From NCBI RefSeq assembly GCF_000024065.1, contig NC_013174.1, positions 1,178,001 to 1,242,000 of the forward strand: a stretch of 64,000 bases of DNA, given 5' to 3'. Every line of letters begins with the position of its first letter. The stretch's first letter is position 1. Source of the DNA: Jonesia denitrificans DSM 20603 (GTDB lineage: Bacteria; Actinomycetota; Actinomycetes; Actinomycetales; Cellulomonadaceae). Below, in pieces: positions 1 through 20,714 of the stretch. Below the pieces are notes generated by a model. That model had not been told where the DNA came from and made no database searches. It saw only the letters and a program-made list of their open reading frames with translations. The position numbers were made by a program, and so were the translations under genes.

Positions 1-2
1 TG

Positions 3-1063
<1,061 letters not shown>

Positions 1064-1064
<1 letters not shown>

Positions 1065-3628
1065 TGCCCAGGATTTCGTTGCCGTGGTTGGCTGACCACG
1101 TGGAGGTTCCCCAAGGACTGACTGCGTCGCAGTTGGCTGCAGACCTTGTGCGGGTGGGTTTGGAAGAAGAAGCAATTCACTCCTCAGGTGTCACAGGACC
1201 AGTGGTTGTGGGTCGGGTTGTCTCCTTAGAAGCCGAGCCGCAGAAAAATGGAAAGACCATTAACTGGTGTCAGGTGGATGTGGGGGAGCACGGTGTTCCT
1301 GGAGCGGATGGTTCCTTTGCTCCACGTGGCATTGTGTGTGGTGCGCACAACTTTGGGGTCGGTGACTTCGTGGTTGTTGCGCTTCCAGGTGCAGTGCTGC
1401 CGGGTCCCTTCGCTATTTCGTCCCGCAAGACGTACGGGCACATCTCCGATGGAATGATTTGTTCCCAACGCGAGTTGGGCTTGGGCGATGATCACGCAGG
1501 CATCATTGTTCTTACTACTCTCGGTTTTGACGAGCGAGACCTCTGTGTTGGTGACGATGCGCTCGCTGTGCTCGGGCTGGATGATGAGATCCTTGAGATC
1601 AACGTGACTCCTGACCGTGGTTACTGCTTTTCGATGCGTGGGATTGCTCGCGAGTATGCTCATGCAACTCGTAAGGTTTTTGAGGATCGAGTTGTTGCGG
1701 GGCGCACACCGCCAGCGACGGCTGATGGCTTTTCTGTTGTGGTACGTGACGATGCGCCCATTCATGGGGTGGTCGGGTGTGATCGTTTTGTGACGCGTTT
1801 GGTGCGGGGGATCGACCCGGCAGCAGCGACTCCGCGGTGGATGGTTCGCCGTTTGGAGCAGGCGGGGATGCGTTCTATTTCGTTGACAGTGGATGTCACG
1901 AACTATGTCATGTTGGACATGGGGCAGCCGTTGCATGCTTATGATCTCTCCACTGTGGTGGAGCCGATTGTTGTTCGTCGTGCAATCTCAGGCGAGTTAT
2001 TGACGACATTGGATGATCAGGAACGGGTTCTTCACGCCGAAGATCTTGTCATTGCTGATTCCTCGGGTGGTGAAGGTGCACGAGTTCTTGGTCTTGCTGG
2101 GGTCATGGGTGGTGCGGCCACTGAAGTCTCGGCTCGCACCACAGATGTCCTCATTGAGGCCGCACATTTTGATGCGGTGTCAGTGGCACGGTCAGCGCGT
2201 CGGCATAAACTTCCTTCAGAGGCATCACGGCGTTTTGAGCGCGGTGTTGATCCTCTCGTGGCTCCTTTTGCCGCTCAGCGTGTTGTGGAGTTACTTGTCG
2301 AGTTTGGGGGTGGCGTTGCTGACCCGCGGGTCGGGGACGTCAATGAAGTGCCAGCACGTAGCTCGATTAAGTTCTCTTTGCGTGATCCAGAGCGTTTGTG
2401 TGGCGTGCCGTACAGCGATGACAGTGTTGTGCGTGCGTTGCAGGAAATTGGCTGTGTGGTCACCGCTGTTCCGGATTCGTCGATCGTTGATGTTGTGCCA
2501 CCGTCGTGGCGGCCTGACTTAACTGGTGCTGCGGAACTTGTCGAAGAGGTTGCTCGGTTGGTGGGCTACGACATGATCGTTCCTCGGTTACCGCAGGCTC
2601 CGGCTGGACGTGGTTTGACTGCTGCTCAGAAGGCGCGCCGCCGGGTGGCGGCCGCTCTTGCTGAGTGGGGGTGCGTGGAGACGTTGTCGTATCCGTTTAC
2701 TTCTGATGAAGCTCGTGATGCATTGATGATCGATGCGCAGGATGTGCGCCGTCAGTCGGTGCGCTTGCGTAACCCGTTGCAGGGGGATCGTTCGTTGATG
2801 CGGACGTCTTTGCTGGAGACTTTGGTGGACACTGCTCGTCGGAATGTGTCTCGGGGTATTGCGTCCTTTGCGATCAGCGAGATCGGTATGGTGACACGCC
2901 CAGGGGATTGTGCAATGAGCGCACCAGCATTGCCACCGGCCCGTCAGCCGTCAGCAGATGAGTTGGAGCAGTTGTTGGCGAGTGTGCCTTCCCAGCCACG
3001 GCATGTTGCTGGTGTGCTGTGTGGGTCACGTAGTGAGGCGAGTTGGTGGGGTGGCGCTGAGGCGTGGCAGTGGTCTGATGCTCTTGATGCTGCGTTGCTT
3101 GTTGCTGAGCGTGTTGGCGTGTCATTGCGGGTGGAGTCAGAACAGAACTATGCTCCCTTTCACCCTGGGCGCTGTGCGCGTCTAGTTACTGAGGATTTAG
3201 TGACTGTGGGCTATGCTGGCGAGCTTCACCCCAAGGTGTGTGAACAGGTGGGGTTGCCGGCCCGTTCGTGTGCGTTTGAGGTTGATCTTGATGCGTTGAT
3301 CTTCGCGTGTGACAACGTTCCAGTGCAGGCTGATCCTGTGTCGACCTTCCCAGTGGCGAAGGAAGATTTTGCGTTTGTGGTAGCTGAAGACATCACAGCC
3401 GCTTCTGTGCGTCAAGCTATCCTCGACGGCGGCGGTGCGGATGTGGAGTCTGTGCAGTTGTTTGATGTGTTCCGTGGCGAGCAGGTGGGGGCGGGCCGTA
3501 AGTCGCTTGCGTTTGCTGTTCGGTTGCGTGCGCACGACCGTACTCTTGATGCGCAGGGTGTGTCTGAGATCCGTGAGCGGATTATTAAGGCCGCGGCTTT
3601 CAGTGTTGACGCTGAGTTGCGCGGCTAG
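1064..3628 (+). CDS. pheT: phenylalanine-tRNA ligase beta subunit
   Basis: Large chain of phenylalanyl-tRNA synthetase, 854 aa, full family length. The N-terminal OB-fold tRNA-binding domain (about residues 40-160), the B3/B4 editing domain (LTVDVTNYVMLDMGQPLHAYD, then LAGVMGG), the B5 domain (SEASRRFERGVDP) and a C-terminal anticodon-binding FDX-ACB domain (about 760-854, starting VSTFPVAKEDFAFVV) appear in the expected order. It follows pheS with a one-base overlap, so the two subunits should be made in equal amounts. A strong hairpin just downstream ends the transcript. Nothing looks truncated or frameshifted. Confidence 0.97.
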
Positions 3629-3675
3629 CGGTGACGGTCTCAGTGCAGTGATTGATCTGTGTTTGTGATGGTGTG

Positions 3676-3711
3676 AGTGTGGGCGTGGAGTTGTGACTCC
3701 ACGCCCACACT
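3676..3711 (+). terminator. terminator hairpin between pheT and a convergent small gene
   Basis: A perfect 15-bp inverted repeat (3676-3690 with 3697-3711) encloses a 6-base loop. It lies 47 bases after the pheT stop and 23 bases beyond the stop of the opposing small membrane-protein gene, so it probably serves both strands. No long T tract follows, as is common in actinobacteria. Confidence 0.8.
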
Positions 3712-3734
3712 GTGTTTGCGCTAGCGCGGCGCGG

Positions 3735-3992
3735 TTATACGGCGCGTGTTGGGCTCGTGACGACACATTGTGTGAAGGGTGGTGTCCAGGTGAGGGAAAG
3801 GGTTGCGACGATGTCGTCGTCGGGGTTGGCACGGGCCTGACAGTCTTGTTGCGCCATGCTCCATCCTTGCCAGGCGTACCAGAACGCAAGCAGCGCAGCA
3901 AAGATCACCGCAAGTACGGTGACAACCCGTGACAACGGGGTGCTGGGGCCGTTGTGTGCGTAGGGGTTGTAGGTGGGGTCCGTTGGTTCCAT
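3735..3992 (-). CDS. small single-pass membrane protein, function unknown
   Basis: An 85-aa protein with a polar Pro/Asn-rich N-terminus (MEPTDPTYNPYAHNGP), one clear transmembrane helix (about residues 21-44, VVTVLAVIFAALLAFWYAW) and a short C-terminal tail with two cysteines that would be extracytoplasmic if the N-terminus stays inside. I do not recognise a family. Support for a real gene comes from its own promoter-like -10 (TAGGTT at 3999-4004, exactly six bases before the ATG, with GTCACA 17 bases further up as a -35) and from the shared terminator. The geometry predicts a leaderless mRNA. It is divergent from argC and convergent with pheT. Confidence 0.6.
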   Translation of the reverse strand: MEPTDPTYNPYAHNGPSTPLSRVVTVLAVIFAALLAFWYAWQGWSMAQQDCQARANPDDDIVATLSLTWTPPFTQCVVTSPTRAV

Positions 3993-3998
3993 GGTGAC

Positions 3999-4027
3999 AA
4001 CCTAACACCGGTGGGGTGTGGTGTGAC
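3999..4027 (-). promoter_or_regulatory. candidate leaderless promoter of the small membrane-protein gene
   Basis: Read on the minus strand, GTCACA (4022-4027) is followed after 17 bases by TAGGTT (3999-4004), and six bases later by the ATG at 3992. Transcription would start on the start codon itself, matching the absence of a Shine-Dalgarno sequence. Confidence 0.45.
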
Positions 4028-4089
4028 CTGTGACGATCTTGGTCACTGGGGTCCACGATGTGAAAAGTTGGACGCTCACACCATAAAAG

Positions 4090-4127
4090 GCTGTATGGAT
4101 TCGCGGTCTACTGTATTGTTATGCACA
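4090..4127 (+). promoter_or_regulatory. candidate tandem ARG box / leaderless promoter of argC
   Basis: TGTATTGTTATGCA (4112-4125) is an imperfect palindrome (TGTAT / ATGCA) resembling the ArgR operator. A second TGTAT half-site begins at 4092, exactly 20 bp upstream, which is the spacing of tandem 18-bp ARG boxes separated by 2 bp. The right half of the upstream copy is poorly conserved. A TACTGT -10 (4109-4114) lies inside the downstream box, six bases before the argC ATG at 4121. Bound ArgR would therefore cover both promoter and start codon. The regulatory reading is inferred from sequence alone. Confidence 0.45.
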
Positions 4128-5179
4128 TGACGGTGACTGTAGCTGTAGCTGGTGCAAGTGGATATGCCGGAGGAGAGTTCCTTCGGCTCGCTCAAGGACA
4201 CCCACACCTTGAACTCGGTGCGTTAACCGCGCACACCCAAGCAGGCCTGCCACTGGGGGCAGTACATCCGCACATTCCCGCCCTTGCACACCGCACACTG
4301 CTTGCAACCACCATCGACAATTTGGCACATCACGACGTAGTGGTTTTGGCTTTGCCCCATGGGGCCAGCGCTGAGATTGCCGCGCAGTTACCCGCGACGA
4401 CACTCGTCATTGATCTCGGCGCCGACCACCGTCTCACTGACCCTCATGAATGGGAACATTATTACGGTTCTTCCCACGCGGGAACATGGCCCTACGGAAT
4501 GCCCGAACTCATCCGCGCACACGGACCCGCTCAACGCCAACTCCTTGGTGACACGCGGCGGATTGCGGTGCCCGGATGCAACGTGACCGCCGTGACTCTT
4601 GCAACTCAACCATTCGTCGCATCGCCACACATTGATACCACTGCCCTCACCGCAGTCTTGGCGGTCGGGTACTCAGGGGCGGGGAAAACCCTGAAACCAC
4701 ACCTTCTTGCCGCAGAAGCCCTCGGAAGCGCCCAACCCTACGCGGTCGGTGGAAGCCACCGGCACATCCCAGAAATCGTGCAGAATCTCAGTATCGCCGG
4801 GGCTGAGAACGTTGCTATCTCCTTCACCCCCGTGCTCGTCCCGATGAGCCGCGGCATCCTCGCTACCGTGACCGCACCACCTGCACCAGGTGTTACGCCC
4901 GCCACAGACGAACTCCACGCCCACCTCACAGCCACCTACGCGCACGAACCATTCGTTGACGTTCTCCCACCCGGCGTGTGGCCTAGCACCGCCGCCACAA
5001 CTGGGGCAAATACCGCCTACGTCAACGTGACGTACGACCAACGAGCCAACCGAATCGTGATGATGTGCGCGCTGGACAACCTCGTCAAAGGCACCGCTGG
5101 TGCAGCGATCCAATCACTCAACATCGCCCAAGGCCTTACTGAACAGGCTGGTCTTACCACAACAGGAGTAGCCCCATGA
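4121..5179 (+). CDS. argC: N-acetyl-gamma-glutamyl-phosphate reductase
   Basis: Third step of the acetylated arginine pathway: NADPH-dependent reduction of N-acetylglutamyl phosphate to the semialdehyde. It has 352 aa. The Rossmann motif GASGYAGGE (residues 11-19) and the catalytic cysteine in VPGCN (Cys153) are present, followed by the YSGAGK and GGSHRHIPEI dimerisation/substrate motifs. Start: ATG 4121 fits a leaderless transcript (-10 six bases upstream). ATG 4127 would only drop two residues. No Shine-Dalgarno is visible for either. It is the first gene of the arg cluster and overlaps argJ by four bases (ATGA). Candidate ArgR boxes cover its start. Confidence 0.96.
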   Translation: MHMTVTVAVAGASGYAGGEFLRLAQGHPHLELGALTAHTQAGLPLGAVHPHIPALAHRTLLATTIDNLAHHDVVVLALPHGASAEIAAQLPATTLVIDLGADHRLTDPHEWEHYYGSSHAGTWPYGMPELIRAHGPAQRQLLGDTRRIAVPGCNVTAVTLATQPFVASPHIDTTALTAVLAVGYSGAGKTLKPHLLAAEALGSAQPYAVGGSHRHIPEIVQNLSIAGAENVAISFTPVLVPMSRGILATVTAPPAPGVTPATDELHAHLTATYAHEPFVDVLPPGVWPSTAATTGANTAYVNVTYDQRANRIVMMCALDNLVKGTAGAAIQSLNIAQGLTEQAGLTTTGVAP

Positions 5180-6342
5180 GCGTGACCCACCCCAAAGGCT
5201 TTGTCGCCGCAGGTGTCGCTGCTGGACTGAAAACAAGTGGTAACAAGGATGTGGCACTCGTCGTCAACACCGGCCCCCGTGACACAGCCGCAGCCGTCTT
5301 TACCAGTAACCGCATCCAAGCTGCCCCGATCACGTGGAGTAAACAAGCAATCGCCGACGGACAAGTACGCGCCGTTGTCCTCAACTCAGGGGGCGCGAAC
5401 GCATGCACCGGCCCTGAAGGGTTTGCTGACACTCACCACACCGCTGAACACGTAGCGAAACTACTGGGGACCTCATCTGGAGATGTTCTTGTCTGCTCCA
5501 CCGGGCTGATCGGTGAACGACTCAACATGCCTGCGCTCACTGCCGGGATCACCGACGCCGCCACCCACCTCAGCGACACAGGCGGCCCCGATGCGGCTCA
5601 TGCCATCATGACCACAGACTCCGTGGCCAAAATGGCCACCCACAACGCCCACGGATGGTCAGTGGGTGGCATGGCAAAAGGGGCCGGGATGCTCGCCCCC
5701 GCACTAGCCACAATGCTCTGCGTGATCACCACCGACGCTGACATCGCCCCAGAAACAGCGCAACGGGCCCTCGCCCAAGCCACCTCCACCACGTTTGACC
5801 GGATCGACTCTGACGGCTGTATGTCGACGAACGACACGGTCATCCTGCTCGCCTCCGGTGCATCGGGTATCACACCCACAGAAGCTGAGTTCACCACCGC
5901 GATCACCGCAGTTGCCAAAGACCTCTCCAGAGCCCTCATCAACGATGCTGAAGGGGCCAGTCATGACATCGCTGTCACCGTCACTCACGCCACCAGCGAA
6001 GACGCAGCGCTCGCAGTCGCCCGATCCATCACCCGCTCCAACCTCGTCAAAACTGCGATCTTTGGCAACGACCCCAACTGGGGTCGTGTCCTCGCCTCAT
6101 TAGGAACGGTTCCCACACATGTTGCTCCCTACGAACCCGATGCCATCGACGTCACCATCAACGGCGTGACCGTCTGTCGCAACGGGGGAGTCGGGGACGA
6201 CCGAACCCTGGTCAACCTTGCCGCCCACCGCGATGTGCACATCGTTGTCAACCTCAACGCAGGAGATCATCCGCCCGTCACCGTGTGGACCAACGATCTC
6301 ACCCACGATTACGTCCACGAGAACAGCGCCTACTCAACATGA
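5176..6342 (+). CDS. argJ: bifunctional glutamate N-acetyltransferase / ornithine acetyltransferase
   Basis: Recycles the acetyl group from N-acetylornithine to glutamate, and in the bifunctional type can also use acetyl-CoA, which explains the absence of argA and argE from this cluster. It has 388 aa. The autoproteolytic site is intact: [14 protein letters not shown], with Thr179 as the new N-terminal nucleophile after cleavage behind Ala178, giving alpha and beta chains. Further family signatures are the FGNDPNWGR stretch and the C-terminal NSAYST end. It starts with a four-base overlap with argC and ends with a four-base overlap with argB, so the genes are translationally coupled. Whether it is mono- or bifunctional cannot be read from the sequence. 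Confidence 0.96.
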   Translation: MSVTHPKGFVAAGVAAGLKTSGNKDVALVVNTGPRDTAAAVFTSNRIQAAPITWSKQAIADGQVRAVVLNSGGANACTGPEGFADTHHTAEHVAKLLGTSSGDVLVCSTGLIGERLNMPALTAGITDAATHLSDTGGPDAAHAIMTTDSVAKMATHNAHGWSVGGMAKGAGMLAPALATMLCVITTDADIAPETAQRALAQATSTTFDRIDSDGCMSTNDTVILLASGASGITPTEAEFTTAITAVAKDLSRALINDAEGASHDIAVTVTHATSEDAALAVARSITRSNLVKTAIFGNDPNWGRVLASLGTVPTHVAPYEPDAIDVTINGVTVCRNGGVGDDRTLVNLAAHRDVHIVVNLNAGDHPPVTVWTNDLTHDYVHENSAYST

Positions 6343-7297
6343 CCACACACACCCTCCCCACTACCCCCCACAAGGACCTCCCACCGTCTCGGAAAGCAGA
6401 GGTCCTCCTTGAAGCGCTACCGTGGCTACAGGAGTTCCACGGAGCTCTCGTTGTCATCAAATACGGTGGCAATGCCATGATTGACGACACGCTGAAAGCC
6501 GCGTTCGCCCACGACATGGTTTTCCTTAAACAAGTAGGGTTACGCCCCGTCATCGTGCACGGAGGTGGCCCACAGATCTCCACCATGCTCGCGCGGCTGG
6601 GAATCGAATCCGAATTCAAAGGCGGGTTCCGGGTCACCACCCCTGAAGCCATGGACGTAGTCCGCATGGTCCTCACCGGAAAAGTTTCCCGTGAACTCGT
6701 GGGGCTCATCAATGCCCATGGCCCTTACGCAGTAGGACTCTCAGGGGAAGACGGCGCACTCTTCCAGGCAGTGCGACGCACTGCCACCGTCAACGGTGCA
6801 GCTGTTGACGTCGGATTAGTGGGAGACGTCGTCGAAGTCAATCCACAAGCGGTCTCCGACCTCCTTGACGCAGGGCGAATCCCTGTCGTGTCTACGGTTG
6901 CCCCAGACTTAGACGACCCCACTACAGTCCTCAACATCAACGCCGACACTGCCGCATCCGCGCTCGCAGTTGCTCTTGGCGCTCGCAAACTCATTGTCCT
7001 TACTGACATTGAAGGGCTCTACACCAACTGGCCAGATCGTACCTCTCTGGCGTCTCACATCAATGAATCGCAGCTTGAAGCGCTCTTGCCCACCCTGGAG
7101 TCCGGCATGGTCCCCAAAATGGAAGCCTGCCTCAGAGCAGTGCAGGGAGGGATCAAAGAAGCGCACGTCATTGATGGTCGCGTCCCACACTCCATCCTCA
7201 TGGAAGTGTTCACGTCTAAGGGTATTGGCACCATGGTTGTCCCCGACAGTGCGGTGAGCCAAGACACTGACACGCAACAAGCAACAAAGGAAATGGC

Positions 7298-7301
<4 letters not shown>
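6339..7301 (+). CDS. argB: acetylglutamate kinase
   Basis: Phosphorylates N-acetylglutamate, usually the arginine-feedback-controlled step. It has 320 aa from ATG 6339, which overlaps the argJ stop in an ATGA. An upstream in-frame start at 6285 exists but would lie inside argJ and is unlikely. The amino-acid-kinase signatures are present: IKYGGNAM (Lys41) for phosphate binding, VHGGGPQI (74-80) for the substrate, and NINADTAA with [10 protein letters not shown] for nucleotide binding. The ~20-residue N-terminal extension with a hydrophobic helix ([14 protein letters not shown]) matches the arginine-sensitive hexameric type, so feedback inhibition is likely. It overlaps argD by four bases. Confidence 0.96.
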
Positions 7302-12734
<5,433 letters not shown>

Positions 12735-12759
12735 CCCCAGGGGTCAAGGAGGGGAACTT

Positions 12760-13332
12760 ATGACAGTGACGCAGGAGGTTCTTGACTTTCTCCTCATACG
12801 AATCAATGATCACCTAGATGGGCTTGGAGGGTGGACCCCCATTTGCATCGATGGGCCAGCTGGTTCGGGGAAAACCACACTGGCAGCGCAGTTGGCACCG
12901 CTTCTTCCCGCACAGGTCATCCACATGGATGACCTGTATAACGGGTGGGACGGGATTGAGGAAGGCATCACCATGTTGCACTCCCAGATCCTCGAACCGT
13001 TATCTCAGGGGCAGCCCGGGAAGTATTCGCGGTATGACTGGATGGCTGGCACCTACTTGGAACGCCACCGTGTCCCTCTCAGTGACTTTCTTGTCGTGGA
13101 AGGATGCGGTTCTGCGTGCAGGCAGGTGGATCAATGGAAACCGTTCATTATCTGGGTTGAAGCGGATGATGATGAACGGTTACGGCGTGGCCTGGAACGA
13201 GATGGGGCCGATGCGGAACCTCAGTGGCGTGCTTTCATGGAGACAGAGAGACGCCTGTACCAGCAACATGACACAGTGCATCGTGCTCACATACGCTTGG
13301 ATGGCGTTGGGAGGATCATGGCGGACCGGTGA
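12760..13332 (+). CDS. uridine-kinase-like P-loop NTPase
   Basis: A 190-aa cytoplasmic protein. The Walker A motif GPAGSGKTTLAAQL is near residues 30-43, a DDLYNGWDG segment resembles the nucleoside-kinase substrate loop (HMDDLYNGW), and a Walker-B-like LVVEGCG and an arginine-rich LID-type region (ADDDERLRRGLERDG) follow. This layout matches the uridine kinase / phosphoribulokinase-like family annotated as ATP-binding proteins in actinobacteria. The real substrate is unknown. ATG 12760 has a strong Shine-Dalgarno (AAGGAGGGG, seven bases away). A longer reading from 12601 would lie inside argH and is rejected. It is probably co-transcribed with the arg genes, though a role in arginine metabolism is not implied. 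Confidence 0.8.
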   Translation: MTVTQEVLDFLLIRINDHLDGLGGWTPICIDGPAGSGKTTLAAQLAPLLPAQVIHMDDLYNGWDGIEEGITMLHSQILEPLSQGQPGKYSRYDWMAGTYLERHRVPLSDFLVVEGCGSACRQVDQWKPFIIWVEADDDERLRRGLERDGADAEPQWRAFMETERRLYQQHDTVHRAHIRLDGVGRIMADR

Positions 13333-13372
13333 TGAAACACCGGATGCCAGGTGAGTGTCAGTGCGCACCTTA

Positions 13373-13401
13373 CGATGCGCTGAAAAGGTAGCAGCGCATC
13401 G
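13373..13401 (+). other. hairpin between the P-loop kinase and tyrS
   Basis: A perfect 9-bp stem (13373-13381 with 13393-13401) has an 11-base loop. It lies 40 bases after the kinase stop and 50 bases before the tyrS start. It could end the arg/kinase transcript or act in the tyrS leader. No T-box core motif is recognisable around it, and no T tract follows. Confidence 0.4.
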
Positions 13402-13451
13402 ACAATTTCGCCGTACCAGAAGGTGCGGCACAGAAGTGACCAGGAGATACG

Positions 13452-14720
13452 GTGACAAACGTTCTTGATGAACTGCAGTGGCGTGGTTTGGTATCGCAAA
13501 CCACCGACATTGATGCGCTGAGAGCAGCGTTCGAGAACGGGCCAGTTACCTACTATTGCGGGTTTGACCCCACTGCGCCCTCGCTGCACCACGGTCACCT
13601 GGTGCAATTGGTGGTGTTGAAGCATTTGCAGCGTGCAGGTCACCGACCGATCGCGCTGGTTGGAGGGGCTACCGGGCTCATTGGTGACCCGCGCATGTCT
13701 GGTGAGCGTGTTTTGAACTCAAAAGAGGTGGTGGCTGGATGGGTGGAACGTTTACGTTCCCAAATTGAGCGCTTCCTCGATTTCGAGGGGGAGAACGCCG
13801 CGATGATGGTCAATAACCTCGATTGGCACGGGCAACTCTCAGCGTTGGACTTTCTGCGAGATGTAGGAAAGCACTACCGGCTCGGCACAATGTTGGCGAA
13901 GGACACGGTGGCGCGACGGTTGGCTTCCGATGAAGGTATTTCTTTCACTGAGTTCAGCTACCAGATTTTGCAGGGGATGGATTTCTTGGAGCTCAACCGC
14001 CGATACGGATGTACGTTGCAAACAGGTGGCAACGATCAGTGGGGGAACCTCCTATCTGGGGTGGAACTTATCCGTAAGTCGGACCGGGTAGCGGTCCATG
14101 CGTTGACAACACCGCTGATCACCAAGGCGGACGGAACGAAGTTTGGGAAGTCGGAAGGGGGAGCCGTGTGGCTTGACCCGGCGATGATGTCCCCGTACGC
14201 CTTCTACCAGTTTTGGGTGAACTCTGATGACCGGGACGTGATTGGGTGGTTGAAAACCTTTACTTTCCGTAGTCGTCAGGACATTGAGGCACTTGAGCAG
14301 TCGTTGGAGGAGCGTCCTCAGGCTCGTGAAGCGCAGAAAGCGTTGGCTTTTGATGTGACTGCAATGGTTCATGGTGAGCGGGCTGCGCAGCAAGCGATCG
14401 CGGCCTCTGCCGCGCTGTTTGGTCGGGGAGCTTTTGAGGATCTGGCTGAGTCGACGCTTGTGGCTGTGACAGCTGAGCTTGATATTGCCACCATTTCTGT
14501 TGGATCACCTGTTGTTGATGCTCTGGTTGAGGCTGGGTTAGTGCAGTCTAAGGCGGCTGCTCGTCGGGCTATCACAGAGGGCGGTGCGTCTATTAACAAC
14601 GTCCGGGTGTCCGATGTTGAGGCTGTCTTCACCGAAGACCAGTTGCTTCATGGCGCGTGGGTGATCCTCCGTCGGGGTAAGAAAGCCGTTGCCGCGGGAC
14701 GAGTTGCAACCCAGGAGTAA
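13452..14720 (+). CDS. tyrS: tyrosine-tRNA ligase
   Basis: Class I synthetase charging tRNA-Tyr, 422 aa. The HIGH-type motif appears as HHGH within FDPTAPSLHHGHL, and the KMSKS-type loop as KFGKS within KADGTKFGKSEGG. Tyrosine contacts are in YQILQGMDF. The C-terminal S4-like RNA-binding domain (about residues 355-415, EAGLVQSKAAARRAITEGG) is present. The start is GTG 13452, six bases after CAGGAG. Convergence with nothing downstream and a 17-bp-stem terminator show it is the last gene before the rrn operon. Confidence 0.96.
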   Translation: MTNVLDELQWRGLVSQTTDIDALRAAFENGPVTYYCGFDPTAPSLHHGHLVQLVVLKHLQRAGHRPIALVGGATGLIGDPRMSGERVLNSKEVVAGWVERLRSQIERFLDFEGENAAMMVNNLDWHGQLSALDFLRDVGKHYRLGTMLAKDTVARRLASDEGISFTEFSYQILQGMDFLELNRRYGCTLQTGGNDQWGNLLSGVELIRKSDRVAVHALTTPLITKADGTKFGKSEGGAVWLDPAMMSPYAFYQFWVNSDDRDVIGWLKTFTFRSRQDIEALEQSLEERPQAREAQKALAFDVTAMVHGERAAQQAIAASAALFGRGAFEDLAESTLVAVTAELDIATISVGSPVVDALVEAGLVQSKAAARRAITEGGASINNVRVSDVEAVFTEDQLLHGAWVILRRGKKAVAAGRVATQE

Positions 14721-14751
14721 CACAACGTTGCTGTTGCTTGGTGCACATCAG

Positions 14752-14792
14752 TGAGGCCGGGGCTAAGACGTGAATTCTTAGCCCCGGCCTCA
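14752..14792 (+). terminator. tyrS terminator
   Basis: A perfect 17-bp GC-rich stem (14752-14768 with 14776-14792) has a 7-base loop and begins 31 bases after the tyrS stop. It isolates tyrS from the rrn operon. Confidence 0.85.
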
Positions 14793-15259
14793 GTTGTGTG
14801 GTGCTGGCAAGTGGCGGGGAGGTAGTGCCTCAGAAATGGTGAACATATGAGGTCCGGGTGACATCATAAAAATTGCTTTCCACGAGGCAAAACGTCAATG
14901 TGGTTGGCGTCACGTGGTGTGGGTTTGATTTTGGTGGTGGGGGGTGGGTAATGTTTTCTTTTGTCAGCGCGACGGGGTCGCTGCCGGAGGGTTTGTTCTT
15001 CTGGTGGGTGGCCGGTGCTGGTTTCCCTGATGATTGTCCTGCTGTTGTGGTGGGGTGGTTGTTGTGGGTTTGTGGTTTGTTATCTCAATAGTGTGTTTTG
15101 TAGTTGTTTTGTTTGTTGTCTGGCTGCTTTTTTTGGTGGTTGGATTTTTTTAGTCAATTTTGCGATGGCTGCCTGTTTGGGTGGTTGTTGTGGGGTTGGG
15201 ATTTTCTTTGTATGGATGAGGGCTGGCTGCCTTGTTTGGTGGTTGGTTTTTGTTTGGTT
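14793..15259 (+). promoter_or_regulatory. rrn leader and promoter region, G/T-rich
   Basis: About 470 bases without a gene. The best promoter-like pair is TTGATT (14925-14930), 18 bases, TAATGT (14949-14954). A small hairpin GCGAC-ggg-GTCGC lies at about 14969-14981. From about 14915 to the 16S start the plus strand is strikingly rich in G and T and poor in A and C. TGCTTTTTT near 15123 is boxA-like and could belong to the antitermination signal. Open frames here are side effects of the biased composition. Promoter positions are tentative. Confidence 0.4.
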
Positions 15260-20249
<4,990 letters not shown>

Positions 20250-20269
20250 ACCACACAAACACACCTGCA

Positions 20270-20297
20270 CACCACGTCCACTACCCGGTTCACCACC
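20270..20297 (+). other. right arm of the 23S rRNA processing stem
   Basis: Pairs with 17083-17110 (24 of 28 Watson-Crick). It lies about 20 bases after mature 23S. The 23S-5S spacer around it is strongly A/C-rich, complementary in character to the G/T-rich leader and spacer upstream. Confidence 0.75.
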
Positions 20298-20343
20298 CAC
20301 AAACCACCAACCACCACACCACACGGTTCAGTGGCCCACACAA

Positions 20344-20462
20344 CTCGCGGTCGTCATAGCGGCAGGGAAACGCCCGGTCCCATCCCGAACCCGGAAGCTA
20401 AGCCTACCAGCGCCGATGGTACTGCACCCGACAGGGTGTGGGAGAGTAGGACACGACCGCAA
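20344..20462 (+). rRNA. rrf: 5S ribosomal RNA
   Basis: About 119 bases. The core GGGAAACGCCCGGTCCCAT, CCGAACCCGGAAGCTAAGCC and GCGCCGATGGTACTGC is typical of actinobacterial 5S. The closing helix is GCGGTCGT (20347-20354) with ACGACCGC (20453-20460). It is third in the rrn operon. Confidence 0.95.
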
Positions 20463-20470
20463 CACCACTA

Positions 20471-20501
20471 GAAGCCCTGACCACCACCCGGTCAGGGCTT
20501 C
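20471..20501 (+). terminator. rrn operon terminator
   Basis: A perfect 12-bp stem (20471-20482 with 20490-20501) and 7-base loop just eight bases after 5S rRNA. Confidence 0.85.
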
Positions 20502-20714
20502 ACCCATACCCCCACACAAACACTGCGATACCACTACCAGCACAGAGAAACAACAAACTCCGGTTACCTACGTGGACGTCAGCACGTATGACAAAGATCG
20601 TGTTCAGGTCGATGTAACCGAACCAACAGGCGTATAGCCCTCTCGTGGCACCATTTGTGGCGAACATCTGAGAAAATGAAAGTTCAGCCAGATCTATCTA
20701 GGGAGCCCACACAC

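Noticed and set aside
13333-13451. T-box riboswitch before tyrS
   Set aside because: No T-box core (TGGNACCGCG-like) or specifier arrangement is visible; only a simple hairpin.
14821-14880. Promoter using CATAAA near 14865 for the rrn operon
   Set aside because: No -35 at acceptable spacing; the TTGATT/TAATGT pair further down fits better, though it is also weak.
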